Notes: generated by a model not told the origin, from the sequence alone. 64,000 bases of DNA from Gammaproteobacteria bacterium (GCA_026707905.1 JAPOVY010000016.1:49036-113035), one strand, 5' to 3'; shown: positions 44,161 through 53,545, counted from the first letter of the stretch. Program-made: numbers and translations.

Positions 44161-46512
44161 CTACGCTCCTTGCTGAATGGTTTCCCACACGGTATGCGGG
44201 GTTGCAGGCATTGGCACATCCTTGACACCGAGTGCGTCGGTGATCGCGTTCATGACTGCTGCGGGAGAACCTATGGCGCCAGCTTCTCCGCATCCCTTAA
44301 CCCCGAGAGGGTTGTGGGTGCAAGGCGTTGAGGTCATATCAACCTCAAAATCTGGCAAGTCAGCGGCTCGCGGCATCGCGTAATCCATATACGATCCTGT
44401 TGAAAGGTTGCCGTCCGCGTCATAGATTCCATGCTCCAGTAGCGCTTGACCGATTCCTTGTGCAAGCCCGCCATGGACTTGACCTTCCACGATCATCGGA
44501 TTGATGACGTTACCGAAATCATCGACTGCGACGAATTTCTGGATTTCCGTTACCCCGGTTGACGGATCAATCTCCACCTCGCAGACGTACGAGCCGGCGG
44601 GATAGGTGAAGTTCTGCGGATCGTAGAAAGCCTTTTCCGAAAGACCGGGTTCGAGTTCGTCAAGCGGATACACGGCAGGTATGTACGCTGCACCAGCTAT
44701 CTCTGCAAACGGTTTCGGTTCGTTGCTTCCAGCGTAACTGAACTGGCCTTCCGCAAATTCGACCTGATCGTCGGTGGTCTCAAACATATGCGCGGCAATC
44801 TTCTTGCCTTTGGCAATGATCTTGTCAAGGGCGCGATCGATTGCAGATCCACCAACCGCTATGGATCGAGATCCGTAGGTACCGAGACCGTAGTCGGATC
44901 GTCCGGTGTCTCCGTGAATCACGTTGACACTATCGAACGGGATGCCGAGTCGATCGGAAACTAACTGGGCGAACGTCGTCTCATGACCCTGGCCGTGACT
45001 GTGTGAACCAGTCATAACGGTTACGGAACCAGATACATCGACACGTACTTCCGCAGACTCGAACAAACCAACGCCCGCACCCAACGAGATAACGAGTTGC
45101 GAGGGCGCGATTCCGCAGGCTTCGATGTAGCACGAGTAACCCCGACCGCGCAATTTGCCGTTACCTTCGGAAGCGGCTTTCCGCGCTGCGTAGCTGTCAT
45201 GGTCTGCAATTTCCAGCGCTTTCCCCATACTTGCAGCGTAGTTGCCGGTGTCATACTCGAGCGCGACAGGTGTTTGGTAAGGAAACGCGTCAGGAGGAAT
45301 GAAGTTTTTACGGCGAAGTTCTACCGGATCCATATTGAGTTCGCGTGCAGCGGTCTCGACGATTCGTTCAACGACATAGGTCGCTTCTGGACGACCAGCG
45401 CCTCGATATGCATCGACCGGTGCCGTGTTAGTAAACACGGCTTGAGTCTCAACGTAGATAGCGGGTGTTTTGTACTGCCCAGCCATCAGTGTACCGTAAA
45501 GGTAAGTCGGTACGCTCGATGAAAACGTTGAGAGGTACGCTCCCATGTTCGCGATTGTTTTGACCCTCAACCCGAGCATCTCACCTTCTGACGAGAGAGC
45601 TAACTCAGCTTTCGTTACGTGATCACGACCGTGCGCGTCAGCGAGGAAGGATTCAGTTCGATCGGCACGCCATTTGATAGGTCTACCAACTTTTGCGGAT
45701 GCCCAGATGACCGCCGTTTCTTCGGCGTAGACAAAGATTTTCGAGCCGAAGCCGCCGCCAACATCCGGTGAAATCACTCGAAGATTAGCTTCCGGGGCTA
45801 CGTTTACGAATAAAGCCAATACAACCCGTTCCACATGTGGATTTTGTGAGGTCGTGTAAAGCGTGTACGTACTAGAAGCGGCGTCATACGATCCGAGGGC
45901 TGCGCGAGGTTCAATCGCGTTTGGGATTAACCGATTGTTGGTAATGTCCAACGTCGTGACGTGATCTGCCGCTGCAAATGCAGCATCCGTTGCTTCTTTG
46001 TCGCCAAGCTCCCAGTCGTAGGCTTGATTGCTTGGCGCATTCTCGTGGATTTGAGTACTGGATGATGCAGTTGCGGTGTCGACAACTGCTTCCAAGATTT
46101 CGAAGTCGGCTTCGACGGCTTCAGCACCGTCACGAGCAGCTTGCAGCGTTTCAGCAACGACAAATGCATACGGTTCGCCGACGTAGTTCACGACGGAAGT
46201 CGCAATGGGTGGGTGAGGCGGCGCAACCATTGGGGTTCCATCTTTGCTGGTGACCACCCAACCACAAGGAAGATCACCGATTCCGTCCTCGACTAACTCA
46301 CCGCCAGTGAAGACGCGAATCACCCCGTCGACTGCCATCGCAGCGTCGGTATTAATGCTGTTAATTTTGGCGCGAGCGTGTGGGGATCGAACAAACACGC
46401 AGTGTGTTTGCCCGAATACGCTAATGTCGTCGGTGTATTGACCCTTACCCGTGATGAAACGTGCATCCTCTTTGCGAAGAACGGATGCACCAATCCCTGT
46501 TTCAGCGTTCAT
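44161..46512 (-). CDS. Molybdopterin-binding large subunit of a form II CoxL/xanthine dehydrogenase-type hydroxylase
   Basis: The 783-residue protein starts MNAETGIGASVLRKEDARFITGKGQYTDD. It has SPDVGGGFGSKIFVYAEE, TGSHSHGQGHETTFAQ, GTYGSRSIAVGGSA and the C-terminal GVKGCGEAGAIGSPAAVMNAI with the catalytic Glu. The active-site loop reads AYRGAGRPEA, the form II type, not the AYxCSFR loop of true CO dehydrogenase. The substrate is therefore probably an aldehyde or N-heterocycle rather than CO. It follows coxS by 9 bp. Confidence 0.94.
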   Translation of the reverse strand: MNAETGIGASVLRKEDARFITGKGQYTDDISVFGQTHCVFVRSPHARAKINSINTDAAMAVDGVIRVFTGGELVEDGIGDLPCGWVVTSKDGTPMVAPPHPPIATSVVNYVGEPYAFVVAETLQAARDGAEAVEADFEILEAVVDTATASSSTQIHENAPSNQAYDWELGDKEATDAAFAAADHVTTLDITNNRLIPNAIEPRAALGSYDAASSTYTLYTTSQNPHVERVVLALFVNVAPEANLRVISPDVGGGFGSKIFVYAEETAVIWASAKVGRPIKWRADRTESFLADAHGRDHVTKAELALSSEGEMLGLRVKTIANMGAYLSTFSSSVPTYLYGTLMAGQYKTPAIYVETQAVFTNTAPVDAYRGAGRPEATYVVERIVETAARELNMDPVELRRKNFIPPDAFPYQTPVALEYDTGNYAASMGKALEIADHDSYAARKAASEGNGKLRGRGYSCYIEACGIAPSQLVISLGAGVGLFESAEVRVDVSGSVTVMTGSHSHGQGHETTFAQLVSDRLGIPFDSVNVIHGDTGRSDYGLGTYGSRSIAVGGSAIDRALDKIIAKGKKIAAHMFETTDDQVEFAEGQFSYAGSNEPKPFAEIAGAAYIPAVYPLDELEPGLSEKAFYDPQNFTYPAGSYVCEVEIDPSTGVTEIQKFVAVDDFGNVINPMIVEGQVHGGLAQGIGQALLEHGIYDADGNLSTGSYMDYAMPRAADLPDFEVDMTSTPCTHNPLGVKGCGEAGAIGSPAAVMNAITDALGVKDVPMPATPHTVWETIQQGA

Positions 46513-46521
46513 GTCGTTCTC

Positions 46522-46983
46522 CTACATATTGGCTTGTGCATCGAGCACAGCCTTGACGATGTTGTGATAGCCCGTACAACGGCAGAAATTACCTTCAAGA
46601 CCTTCGCGTACTTCCTCAGCACTCAAAGGCGAATCTGCGGTTTGCACTAGGTCGATAGCACTCATGATCATGCCCGGCGTACAGAAGCCGCATTGCAATG
46701 CATGATTCGCGCGAAACGCGACTTGCATCGGATGTAGGTCATCGCCGTTAGCGATTCCTTCAATCGTCGTGACATCGCCGCCGTCGGCTTGTCCTGCGAG
46801 TACGGTGCACGCTTTCACGGAACGTCCATCCAGGTGCACCGTGCACGCGCCACATTGGCTTGTGTCGCATCCGACATGGGTGCCGGTTAGACCGAGCGTT
46901 TCGCGTAGTACATCGGACAACAGGGCGTTGTCTGCCACGTCAACAGTGTGTTGGCTACCGTTGACGGTGAGATCCACTTTCAT
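46522..46983 (-). CDS. Molybdenum hydroxylase [2Fe-2S] subunit (CoxS-like)
   Basis: The 153-residue protein has a plant-type ferredoxin cluster site ([16 protein letters not shown] plus an upstream Cys). The second [2Fe-2S] domain carries [13 protein letters not shown] and [13 protein letters not shown]. It carries electrons from the molybdenum centre to FAD. A strong purine-rich Shine-Dalgarno (GGGAGGGA) lies just before ATG 46983. Confidence 0.95.
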   Translation of the reverse strand: MKVDLTVNGSQHTVDVADNALLSDVLRETLGLTGTHVGCDTSQCGACTVHLDGRSVKACTVLAGQADGGDVTTIEGIANGDDLHPMQVAFRANHALQCGFCTPGMIMSAIDLVQTADSPLSAEEVREGLEGNFCRCTGYHNIVKAVLDAQANM

Positions 46984-47038
46984 TGTTCCCTCCCTCCCCC
47001 GGGACGTGAATCCAGGTCAATGTGACCAGATTGTCGGA

Positions 47039-47479
47039 TTATCGCACCCAGCGTTGTGAAAATCTGTCAAAGAATGTACGAGTCATTTTGCGACTGAACG
47101 ATTGGAACAAACGTGTACCGATTTGTGCTAGTTTTCCTCCGATCGTGCCCTTTACCACATAGGAGAGAGTCGTACCTTCAGGTACTTCTTGAAGATTGAC
47201 TTCGGCTCGCCCGCTCCCAAATCCCGCGCCACCACCTCGTGCTGACACTTCGAGAACATAGCTATGGGGCGGCTTCGGTTCCACCATCTTTACCGTGCCC
47301 GTGAAACGTGCCTTTACCGGTCCGACTTTAATAGCAACCACGCAAGCAAATATGCCTTCTTCGGTTACGGTCATTTCTTCGCACCCGTCGATGCATTCCT
47401 TGAGAATATCGGGCTTTTGCAGTGCATCCCATACGTCCTGTGGTGATGCAGGTATGACAAACTCGCCTTGTTCTTCCAC
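47039..47479 (-). CDS. CoxG-like SRPBCC protein
   Basis: The 146-residue protein (MEEQGEFVIPASPQDVWDALQKPDILKECIDGCEEM ...) matches the CoxG/SRPBCC family. Its sequence includes VGPVKARFTGTVKM and RGGGAGFGSGRAEVNL. CoxG assists assembly or membrane attachment of CO-dehydrogenase-type enzymes. The gene sits 55 bp before coxS on the same strand, consistent with the operon. Confidence 0.9.
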   Translation of the reverse strand: MEEQGEFVIPASPQDVWDALQKPDILKECIDGCEEMTVTEEGIFACVVAIKVGPVKARFTGTVKMVEPKPPHSYVLEVSARGGGAGFGSGRAEVNLQEVPEGTTLSYVVKGTIGGKLAQIGTRLFQSFSRKMTRTFFDRFSQRWVR

Positions 47480-47537
47480 GTATTACCTCGCGCCACAGCT
47501 GTAGCACGCATAGTACGTATTTGGTCAACAGTTGCGA

Positions 47538-48203
47538 CTACGCTTCGAAGGGCACACCGTCGAATGAGTCGACCGTTGTAAATGCGGACACTGGATTTCG
47601 TTTTAACTTCGTCAATTGTTTCACTGGTTTACCGATGGGAAGCAACGCGCAAACCGCGTATTCGTCTGGAATCGAGAATAGCCGTTTCACTTCCGGTTCG
47701 CTGGCAGAAAGAAACGTGGTGAGTGTCCCGCCAAGTCCTTCATTACGTGCGGCGAGCAAGATATTCCAGGCAAACGGATAGATCGACGCACCGGAAATCA
47801 CGCCCACGCGATCAAGTTCAGCGTCCATCGAGGCGACTACTTTGAGGTCCACCAGGATCAAAAGGAGAACCGGTGCCTGCGTGAACTGCTTTAGGAATGC
47901 ATCAGGCATTTCTTGGTTTGCGACGTCTTCGACAGTAATCGAGGACGGTTCAATCGTGTTGTATGGATTCTCACCAGCCGCAACCATCGCGCGGTAGCGC
48001 AACATCACAGGTGAGATAAGTGGTCCTAACGCCATGCGTTTCTCTTCATCGCGAATAACTACCACGCGCCAGCCTTGCCGATTACCGCCACTTGGCGCAA
48101 AACGTGCGTTATCGAGAATGCGATAGATGGTTTCGTCATCAATCGTCTCATGCCGGTGTTGTCGAGCGGCAAATGTCGTACGCATCGCTTCATAAAGTTC
48201 CAT
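47538..48203 (-). CDS. Nitroreductase-family flavoprotein
   Basis: The 221-residue protein starts MELYEAMRTTFAARQHRH. It has the FMN-binding ILDNARFAPSGGNRQGWRVVVI, NILLAARNEGLGGTLTTFL and CALLPIGKPVKQLTK segments of the nitroreductase superfamily. It is the most upstream gene of the Cox-like run, 58 bp before coxG, so it may share its promoter. Natural substrate unknown. Confidence 0.88.
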   Translation of the reverse strand: MELYEAMRTTFAARQHRHETIDDETIYRILDNARFAPSGGNRQGWRVVVIRDEEKRMALGPLISPVMLRYRAMVAAGENPYNTIEPSSITVEDVANQEMPDAFLKQFTQAPVLLLILVDLKVVASMDAELDRVGVISGASIYPFAWNILLAARNEGLGGTLTTFLSASEPEVKRLFSIPDEYAVCALLPIGKPVKQLTKLKRNPVSAFTTVDSFDGVPFEA

Positions 48204-48604
48204 TGAGTTGCTACCTCATGTTTTCTGAGTTGCTTAAGCTCCAAGCCTTCTAGTGTTGTAGAAGGTGCTGTAACACAGTCGTTAACAGTACTGATTAGAC
48301 GACTTCTCGAATTCGCTCAGAGTGTGAACTGTCTACGCTCAATTTTTGTGCAATCACCCTCTACAAACATCGAATCGCGAGCTAGAGATTTACTGACTTA
48401 TCTTGATTTTCGCGAATCTTTAGGAGTCTAGCAGTGCTTTGTGGGTTGATCGGAACGCTGACGAGCCGAGAAATAAGCGCTTGCGACAATGGCACAGAAA
48501 TTGCTAAATGCCAAGCGTGGTTATTCCACACATGGGCGTTAATCCCCGATACGCCCGTTTTCCCTGTAAGGTCCAGTTTCCGCTTCGGAACTGGACCTTA
48601 CGTC
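48204..48604. other. Intergenic region with a strong hairpin
   Basis: The 401 bp between the MFS gene end and the nitroreductase start has no convincing ORF. It should carry the promoter of the nitroreductase-Cox operon in its left part. In its right part it contains the hairpin listed separately at 48566-48601. Confidence 0.5.
48566..48601. terminator. Long perfect-arm hairpin after the MFS gene
   Basis: GTAAGGTCCAGTTTCCG at 48566-48582 pairs with CGGAACTGGACCTTAC at 48586-48601 (16 bp, one bulged T, CTT loop). It lies 3 bp after the MFS stop codon on the minus strand. The stem stability suits a terminator or mRNA 3' end stabiliser, but there is no clear T-run on the minus strand. Confidence 0.55.
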
Positions 48605-50071
48605 TTAAATTGGGGCTACCGGTACTGATGCGGACACATCCGACACGGTCTTGCGTTCTGCGAGAGTTGCCAGATTCTGTTCATGAGTGTCCTTCTGTAT
48701 TCGATAGAACATCAGCAATACGATTGCGGAAAGATGTAGCCCACAGTAGATTGGGAGGAACCACGATGTAAGTAAGACACGATGATCATGGCTCATATCT
48801 GCCGCCGTTACAAAGGATTCCATCCCCACGATGGACACAATAATCCCTGCTAAGAAAATGCCACCGGCCGAAAAAGCTTTAGCGGCGAATCCGCGTGTGG
48901 CATAGAAAAGCCCTTCTGAGCGACGACTCGTATCGATTTCGCTATCTTCTACCACGTCAGCCATCATGGAGTCTAACATGACGCCGTTGATAATCAGACA
49001 CACGACCTCAATGACGATAAAAGCGCTATAAAAAAATAGCGAAAGCCAGCTACCCATTGCCGGCCAGAAACCGATTAAAAACAGCAAATAAGGTACGGGG
49101 GTTAGAAATATGAAGCAGGAAATTGCGAATATAGCAATCTGACGTTTACTGAAAATCCGTCCAATTGGGGGGATAAGAGCAATAGAGATCAATGGTGAAA
49201 CGAGCACAAATACTCCTGTCATCGCGATCTGAGTTCCACTGAATCCGAAAAAGTAGTTGGTGTTGTAAAGATAAAGCGCCGCAAGCATGCCACCGGCGAT
49301 ACCGGTTAGGAGGCCGTTGAAGAAGAGGACAGCGAAGTTCTTATTCGCTAATGACTGCACAAGCTCTCTGAATGCATGCACTAGTACGGCCCATAGGTTG
49401 TTGTCTGATTCGCTCTTTTCAGGTCGCGGGAGTGCCGCGAAGTACTTTTGTGTGCCGAGCGAAGAAATCAGAATCGCGATTGCTATGAGAGTCGCGCCAA
49501 CCCACGCGTAAATTGCGTAACCAGTATGGACGGACATGCCATAGTGACCCACCCATAGGAAGAAATTAATGGTGTGTAGACCATTTCCACCCAGCCATCC
49601 GAACGCATGACGCATCGAAAGCCATTCACTTCGGCCTTCATATTGTGAAACGAGCTCTGGCAATTGAGCAACCGAAGGCACCTCTACAAGCGTGGTTGAA
49701 GTACGGATCAGAATAGCGAAGACGAGGACGTACCAGAACATCAGATCGTCAGTCATTTCCATTACGGGGTTGAACATCCCCCAGAATGACAATGGAAGGA
49801 GAATCAGAGCAGCGTACATGAACGGGTGTCGGCGGCCCAAACGTGAGGAGGTCTTATCCGACCAGTGACCGAGGATCAGGTCACTCACGGCATCCCAAAG
49901 CATCGCGACACCTAAGGCACTTGCGGCTACGTAGCCCGGCATTCCTAGGACTTGAGTCGTGAATGGAAGCAGTAAATAACTAAATGCGTTGTTTTTTATG
50001 CCGAAAGCGGCTGACGCGGAGGACCAATACCAAAAAAGTGGATTACGAGTAGGCGATTGGGGTGTGGTCAT
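48605..50071 (-). CDS. MFS transporter, GPH (MelB-like) family
   Basis: The 488-residue, twelve-TM protein contains MLWDAVSDLILGHWSDKTSSRLGRRHPFM, the conserved cation:sugar symporter loop of the GPH/MelB family. It also has MADVVEDSEIDTSRRSEGLFYA in the central loop. It may move glycosides or other organic solutes with sodium or protons; related proteins in such clusters import diverse substrates. It stands alone between the Cox-type operon and the pnt operon. Confidence 0.9.
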   Translation of the reverse strand: MTTPQSPTRNPLFWYWSSASAAFGIKNNAFSYLLLPFTTQVLGMPGYVAASALGVAMLWDAVSDLILGHWSDKTSSRLGRRHPFMYAALILLPLSFWGMFNPVMEMTDDLMFWYVLVFAILIRTSTTLVEVPSVAQLPELVSQYEGRSEWLSMRHAFGWLGGNGLHTINFFLWVGHYGMSVHTGYAIYAWVGATLIAIAILISSLGTQKYFAALPRPEKSESDNNLWAVLVHAFRELVQSLANKNFAVLFFNGLLTGIAGGMLAALYLYNTNYFFGFSGTQIAMTGVFVLVSPLISIALIPPIGRIFSKRQIAIFAISCFIFLTPVPYLLFLIGFWPAMGSWLSLFFYSAFIVIEVVCLIINGVMLDSMMADVVEDSEIDTSRRSEGLFYATRGFAAKAFSAGGIFLAGIIVSIVGMESFVTAADMSHDHRVLLTSWFLPIYCGLHLSAIVLLMFYRIQKDTHEQNLATLAERKTVSDVSASVPVAPI

Positions 50072-50177
50072 TGATTTCGGTTAGTAGATTGAGTAGTCGT
50101 AGACAGAAGAGACAACTTAATCAAGCGACTCGGATTATGGGTGTAAGAGCACATCCATTGTTTCGTCAGTCCTCGAT

Positions 50178-51539
50178 CTAAGGTTTAAACTCGCTGATGA
50201 TCTCCGAGATCGAAGCTTTTGCGTCTCCAAACAACATGCGCGTGTTTGGACCCATGAACAGTGGATTATCAACGCCGGCGAATCCCGAAGCCATGGAGCG
50301 TTTCAAGACAAATACAGTCTTAGCATCGTCAACGTTGATGATGGGCATTCCGTAGATCGGGCTTCCTTCGTCGTCTCGTGCGGATGGATTCACGACGTCA
50401 TTGGCTCCTATGACCACAGCGACATCGATCGACGGTAATCGCGGATTTATGTCATCCATCTCAACGAGCTGGTCGTAAGAAACATTCGCTTCTGCGAGCA
50501 GCACGTTCATGTGGCCAGGCATGCGGCCAGCAACAGGATGAATCGCGTAGCTAACCTCGGCGCCATGAGCCTCGAGCAATTCACCAAGTTCGCACACGAC
50601 GTGCTGTGCTTGAGCAACAGCCATCCCATATCCAGGTACGAACGTAACGGAGTTCGCCGCTTCAAGTATTAGATAGGCATCACCAGCGGAAATCGGTTTG
50701 ACTTCACCTTCTACTTTCATTGCAGTTTTTACGGCACCGAATCCGCTGAACAACACGTTACCGAGTGAGCGATTCATTGCTTTGCACATGATGTTCGTAA
50801 GGATGATGCCTGCTGCACCGACCAGTGAACCTGCAACGATGAGGATGATGTTGTTGATAGCGAAGCCAGCAGCACACGCGGCTAAACCTGAATAACTGTT
50901 TAGTAGTGAAATCACGACAGGCATGTCCGCTCCGCCGATTGGAATCACCACGAAAATTCCAAGAATGAGCGCTAGTCCGATTACACCGTAGAGGTACGGC
51001 GATTGAGCGGAAGGCTCAAGACAGAACATCACGGCGCATGCAAGCAGCGCAAGCAATAAGAGCGTGTTAACAATGCGTTGACCGTTAAAGACGATTGCTC
51101 GTGATGTCATGACTTCCGAGAGCTTGCCCCATGCTATGACGCTGCCAGCAAACGTCACCCCACCGATGATCACTGAGAGTGTGACGGTTATTGCGACAAA
51201 TAAACCGTAAGAGTCAAACAATGCTGCCCACGCAACCAGGAGACTCGCGGCACCACCGAATCCATTAAAGACTGCGACCATTTCAGGCATGGAAGTCATG
51301 GCGACCAGACGGGCTGCAGATGCGCCGATGACGCTTCCAATCACGGCGCAGACCGCGATCCAATACCAAGTAAGAATCCCTTCGGATAGGAGCGTCACGA
51401 CGATGGCGATCAGCATCCCTACTGCGGATAGGAAATTACCTCTACGTGCCGATTCCGGGTGTCCAAGCATCTTCAATCCGAAGATGAAGAGTCCCGCTGC
51501 TACGATATAGGCGGCGTTGATGGCAACTAGGTTTAACAC
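50178..51539 (-). CDS. pntB: NAD(P) transhydrogenase subunit beta
   Basis: The 453-residue protein has nine or so TM helices, then the NADP-binding domain III: FVPGYGMAVAQAQHVVCELGELL, YAIHPVAGRMPGHMNVLLAEA, VIGANDVVNPSA and VFVLKRSMASGFAGVDNPLF. It starts with GTG at 51539, 12 bp after pntAB. The enzyme reduces NADP with NADH using the proton gradient. Confidence 0.96.
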   Translation of the reverse strand: MLNLVAINAAYIVAAGLFIFGLKMLGHPESARRGNFLSAVGMLIAIVVTLLSEGILTWYWIAVCAVIGSVIGASAARLVAMTSMPEMVAVFNGFGGAASLLVAWAALFDSYGLFVAITVTLSVIIGGVTFAGSVIAWGKLSEVMTSRAIVFNGQRIVNTLLLLALLACAVMFCLEPSAQSPYLYGVIGLALILGIFVVIPIGGADMPVVISLLNSYSGLAACAAGFAINNIILIVAGSLVGAAGIILTNIMCKAMNRSLGNVLFSGFGAVKTAMKVEGEVKPISAGDAYLILEAANSVTFVPGYGMAVAQAQHVVCELGELLEAHGAEVSYAIHPVAGRMPGHMNVLLAEANVSYDQLVEMDDINPRLPSIDVAVVIGANDVVNPSARDDEGSPIYGMPIINVDDAKTVFVLKRSMASGFAGVDNPLFMGPNTRMLFGDAKASISEIISEFKP

Positions 51540-51551
51540 AAGCAGTCTAGG

Positions 51552-51854
51552 CTATTCGTCTGTTTTTTCAGTGCGCGATCTGAACATACCAAGCATTCGA
51601 TCGGTGACTAAGTAACCGCCTACAACATTTATCGTGGCTAAAACAACCGCCGCAGCACCGAGCCACGTTGCTAGCGTGGTGGTTTCACTGCCGCCGGAGG
51701 CTAGCAACGCGCCGACGATCGTAATCCCAGATATCGCGTTAGCACCGGACATTAACGGGGTGTGAAGTGTTGCCGGCACCTTTGAGATCAGTTCGAATCC
51801 AAGGTAGATCGCAAGCACCAGAATAAGTGCTAGATAGACAAACGTAAGATCCAT
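51552..51854 (-). CDS. pntAB: NAD(P) transhydrogenase subunit alpha part 2
   Basis: The 100-residue protein has about four TM helices with YLGFELISKVPATLHTPLMSGANAISGI, the hallmark of the membrane part of PntA when split from the NAD-binding domain. It lies 4 bp after the pntAA stop and 12 bp before pntB. The three-gene form contrasts with the two-gene form of E. coli. Confidence 0.94.
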   Translation of the reverse strand: MDLTFVYLALILVLAIYLGFELISKVPATLHTPLMSGANAISGITIVGALLASGGSETTTLATWLGAAAVVLATINVVGGYLVTDRMLGMFRSRTEKTDE

Positions 51855-51858
51855 CGCG

Positions 51859-52989
51859 TTAGAACATTTCCTTGAGTCTTTCGTTTACGACTTCGCCGCC
51901 ACGTACAACAGTCGAGGCGTCGAGTATTTCATCGTCGACGTTTAGATCGACCTTACCAGGGTCATCGGTTTTGAATTCATTTAAGTATTCGAATAGATTG
52001 GACGAATACATCTCGCTTGCGTGGCCGGCGACTTGGGACGGCAAATTTCCCATGCCAATGAGTTTGACACCGTTGATGTCCACGATTTCATCAAGCTTGG
52101 ATCCTTCGACGTTTCCGCCTGTCTCCACGGCCATGTCGATTACCACACTCGTCGGTTGCATCGCTTCGATCATATCGAGCGAAACAATCCGAGGAGCCGA
52201 TCGACCAAATACCTGGGCCGTCGTAATCACGATGTCAGACCGGGCAATTGCAGCTGCCATTCCTTGACGTTGTAATTCTTGCTGTTCGGCTGTGAGTTCC
52301 CGAGCGTAGCCTTGTTCGGTTTGACCGAGTTCCCCGAGATCGATTTCGAGGAAGCGTGCACCAAGACTCTGTACTTCCTCTTTGACGACCGGACGAGTGT
52401 CGAATGCTTCGATGCGCGCACCTAACCGATGTGCAGTAGCAATCGCCTGTAAACCGGCAACGCCTGCACCGATGACAAACACACGAGCTGGCGAAAGGGT
52501 TCCCGCGGGCGTCATCATCAATGGAAAGATGCGTGGTAGATAGAACGCTGCAACAACGATGGCCGCGTAACCTGCCAAACTCGCTTGAGACGATAGGCCA
52601 TCGAGCTTTTGCGCTCGGGTGCTACGTGGCACCATATCAAGCGATATCGCGTCTACATTACACTGGGCGAATGCGGAAACCGTATCTTGAAAGCGAAATG
52701 GATCTAAGAATCCGAGATACGTTGATTCTTCTGGAAACCAGGAGATCACCTCGGGTGAAGGAGGTCGTACGGCGAGCACGATATCTGCGTAACGCAGTGC
52801 TTCATCTGCGTATTCCGTAAGGGTCGCGCCAGCCGTTTGGTAAGCAGCATCGGTAAAACCAGCTTCCTCGCCACACCCGTTTTGAACGGTGACGTCAAAA
52901 CCTAGGTCTGTCAGTTTTTGCACAATCTGAGGAACTAACGCAACGCGCTTTTCTCCAGGCCAGGTTTCCTTGGTCGTAACGATCCGCAT
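51859..52989 (-). CDS. pntAA: NAD(P) transhydrogenase subunit alpha part 1
   Basis: The 376-residue soluble NAD-binding domain I starts MRIVTTKETWPGEKRVALVPQ at ATG 52989; a TTG one codon upstream is the alternative. It contains GAGVAGLQAIATAHRLGA, the alanine-dehydrogenase-like Rossmann motif, and the segment FGRSAPRIVSLDMIEAMQPTSVVIDMAVETGGN. It is first of the pntAA-pntAB-pntB operon. The upstream 0.55 kb contains possible control elements. Confidence 0.95.
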   Translation of the reverse strand: MRIVTTKETWPGEKRVALVPQIVQKLTDLGFDVTVQNGCGEEAGFTDAAYQTAGATLTEYADEALRYADIVLAVRPPSPEVISWFPEESTYLGFLDPFRFQDTVSAFAQCNVDAISLDMVPRSTRAQKLDGLSSQASLAGYAAIVVAAFYLPRIFPLMMTPAGTLSPARVFVIGAGVAGLQAIATAHRLGARIEAFDTRPVVKEEVQSLGARFLEIDLGELGQTEQGYARELTAEQQELQRQGMAAAIARSDIVITTAQVFGRSAPRIVSLDMIEAMQPTSVVIDMAVETGGNVEGSKLDEIVDINGVKLIGMGNLPSQVAGHASEMYSSNLFEYLNEFKTDDPGKVDLNVDDEILDASTVVRGGEVVNERLKEMF

Positions 52990-53050
52990 CAAAAACGAAG
53001 TAACGAGTAGAACTAGAAAGGCGGAAGAACTTGCGATGAATTAATGCAGG

Positions 53051-53167
53051 CTATATCCGCACGCCGCATTTTACGGTCGCATCGCGCAAGTAAGTTCGTC
53101 CAATTGAAATCGTGTCATGGACTTCTCCGCGCTCGAATAGCTTGCAGAAGCATTCGAGTGACTCCAT
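53051..53167 (-). CDS. Possible 38-residue small protein or leader peptide before pntAA
   Basis: A minus-strand ORF, MESLECFCKLFERGEVHDT..., ends KCGVRI at a TAG. Its start ATG 53165-53167 is preceded by a perfect AGGAGG with a 7-base spacer, much stronger than most sites here. Its stop lies 61 bp before pntAA. Three cysteines and no TM helix. It may be a genuine small protein, a translated leader, or chance. Confidence 0.4.
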   Translation of the reverse strand: MESLECFCKLFERGEVHDTISIGRTYLRDATVKCGVRI

Positions 53168-53263
53168 ACGGTTGCCTCCTATCGGATTCCTAGCGACGGT
53201 ACGCATGATGATGTCTGTGGCAATCGAATTACTGGGAAATCGGAAGTCGCCTAAATTGGAGCT

Positions 53264-53294
53264 AACGTCAATTTAGGTGACCTAATTTGACGTT
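53264..53294. promoter_or_regulatory. 31-bp near-perfect palindrome, candidate operator
   Basis: The arms AACGTCAATTTAGGT and ACCTAATTTGACGTT pair at 14 of 15 positions around a central G. A third half-site, CCTAAATTG, lies at 53250-53258. There is no T-run, so a terminator is unlikely. Upstream of pntAA and its small ORF, it fits the binding site of a dimeric regulator. Confidence 0.55.
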
Positions 53295-53545
53295 CGATAC
53301 AAAATAGTTACGGTAGGTTCGAGGAATTAGCTCGGTCGACGACTAGACCTCACGCCTAATCAATCAGACGCACCGAAGGGAAAGGTGATTGTCACGACGC
53401 AGTCGCGTTCACGTCGCCAAGGCGACGTTCAAGTACGTCACATCGGGGAGTTTCTTACCAATCCACATTTGGTAGAACTGTTTTGAATATAGAGTGGCAG
53501 TGAGACGCAGTTGTTGTCATCGTTCATATTCATGGGTCATTAATG

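Larger units (their letters stand above)
52990..53545. other. Long regulatory intergenic region upstream of pntAA
   Basis: Besides the small ORF and palindromes listed separately, this 556 bp holds two shorter features. One is a perfect 8+8 inverted repeat, ACGTCGCC at 53411-53418 and GGCGACGT at 53421-53428. The other is a TACCAA/TTGGTA hairpin near 53456-53475, downstream of the ABC exporter genes. The stretch presumably contains the pnt promoter and the exporter's transcript end. Confidence 0.5.

Noticed and set aside
44159..44293. N-terminal extension of the CoxM-like protein
   Set aside because: The 45 extra residues are Arg/His/Cys-rich shadow sequence of the overlapping CoxL gene; the family N-terminus and an SD lie at 44158.
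46769..47059. Plus-strand frame opposite the CoxS gene
   Set aside because: Lies antisense to a clear [2Fe-2S] gene and has low-complexity composition typical of a shadow frame.
44161..47479. Aerobic CO dehydrogenase (coxSLM)
   Set aside because: The active-site loop is AYRGAGR (form II), not the Cys-containing form I loop, so CO oxidation is not supported.
53411..53428. Perfect 8+8 inverted repeat as a terminator for the ABC exporter
   Set aside because: No T-run follows on the minus strand, so intrinsic termination is not supported; noted as structure only.
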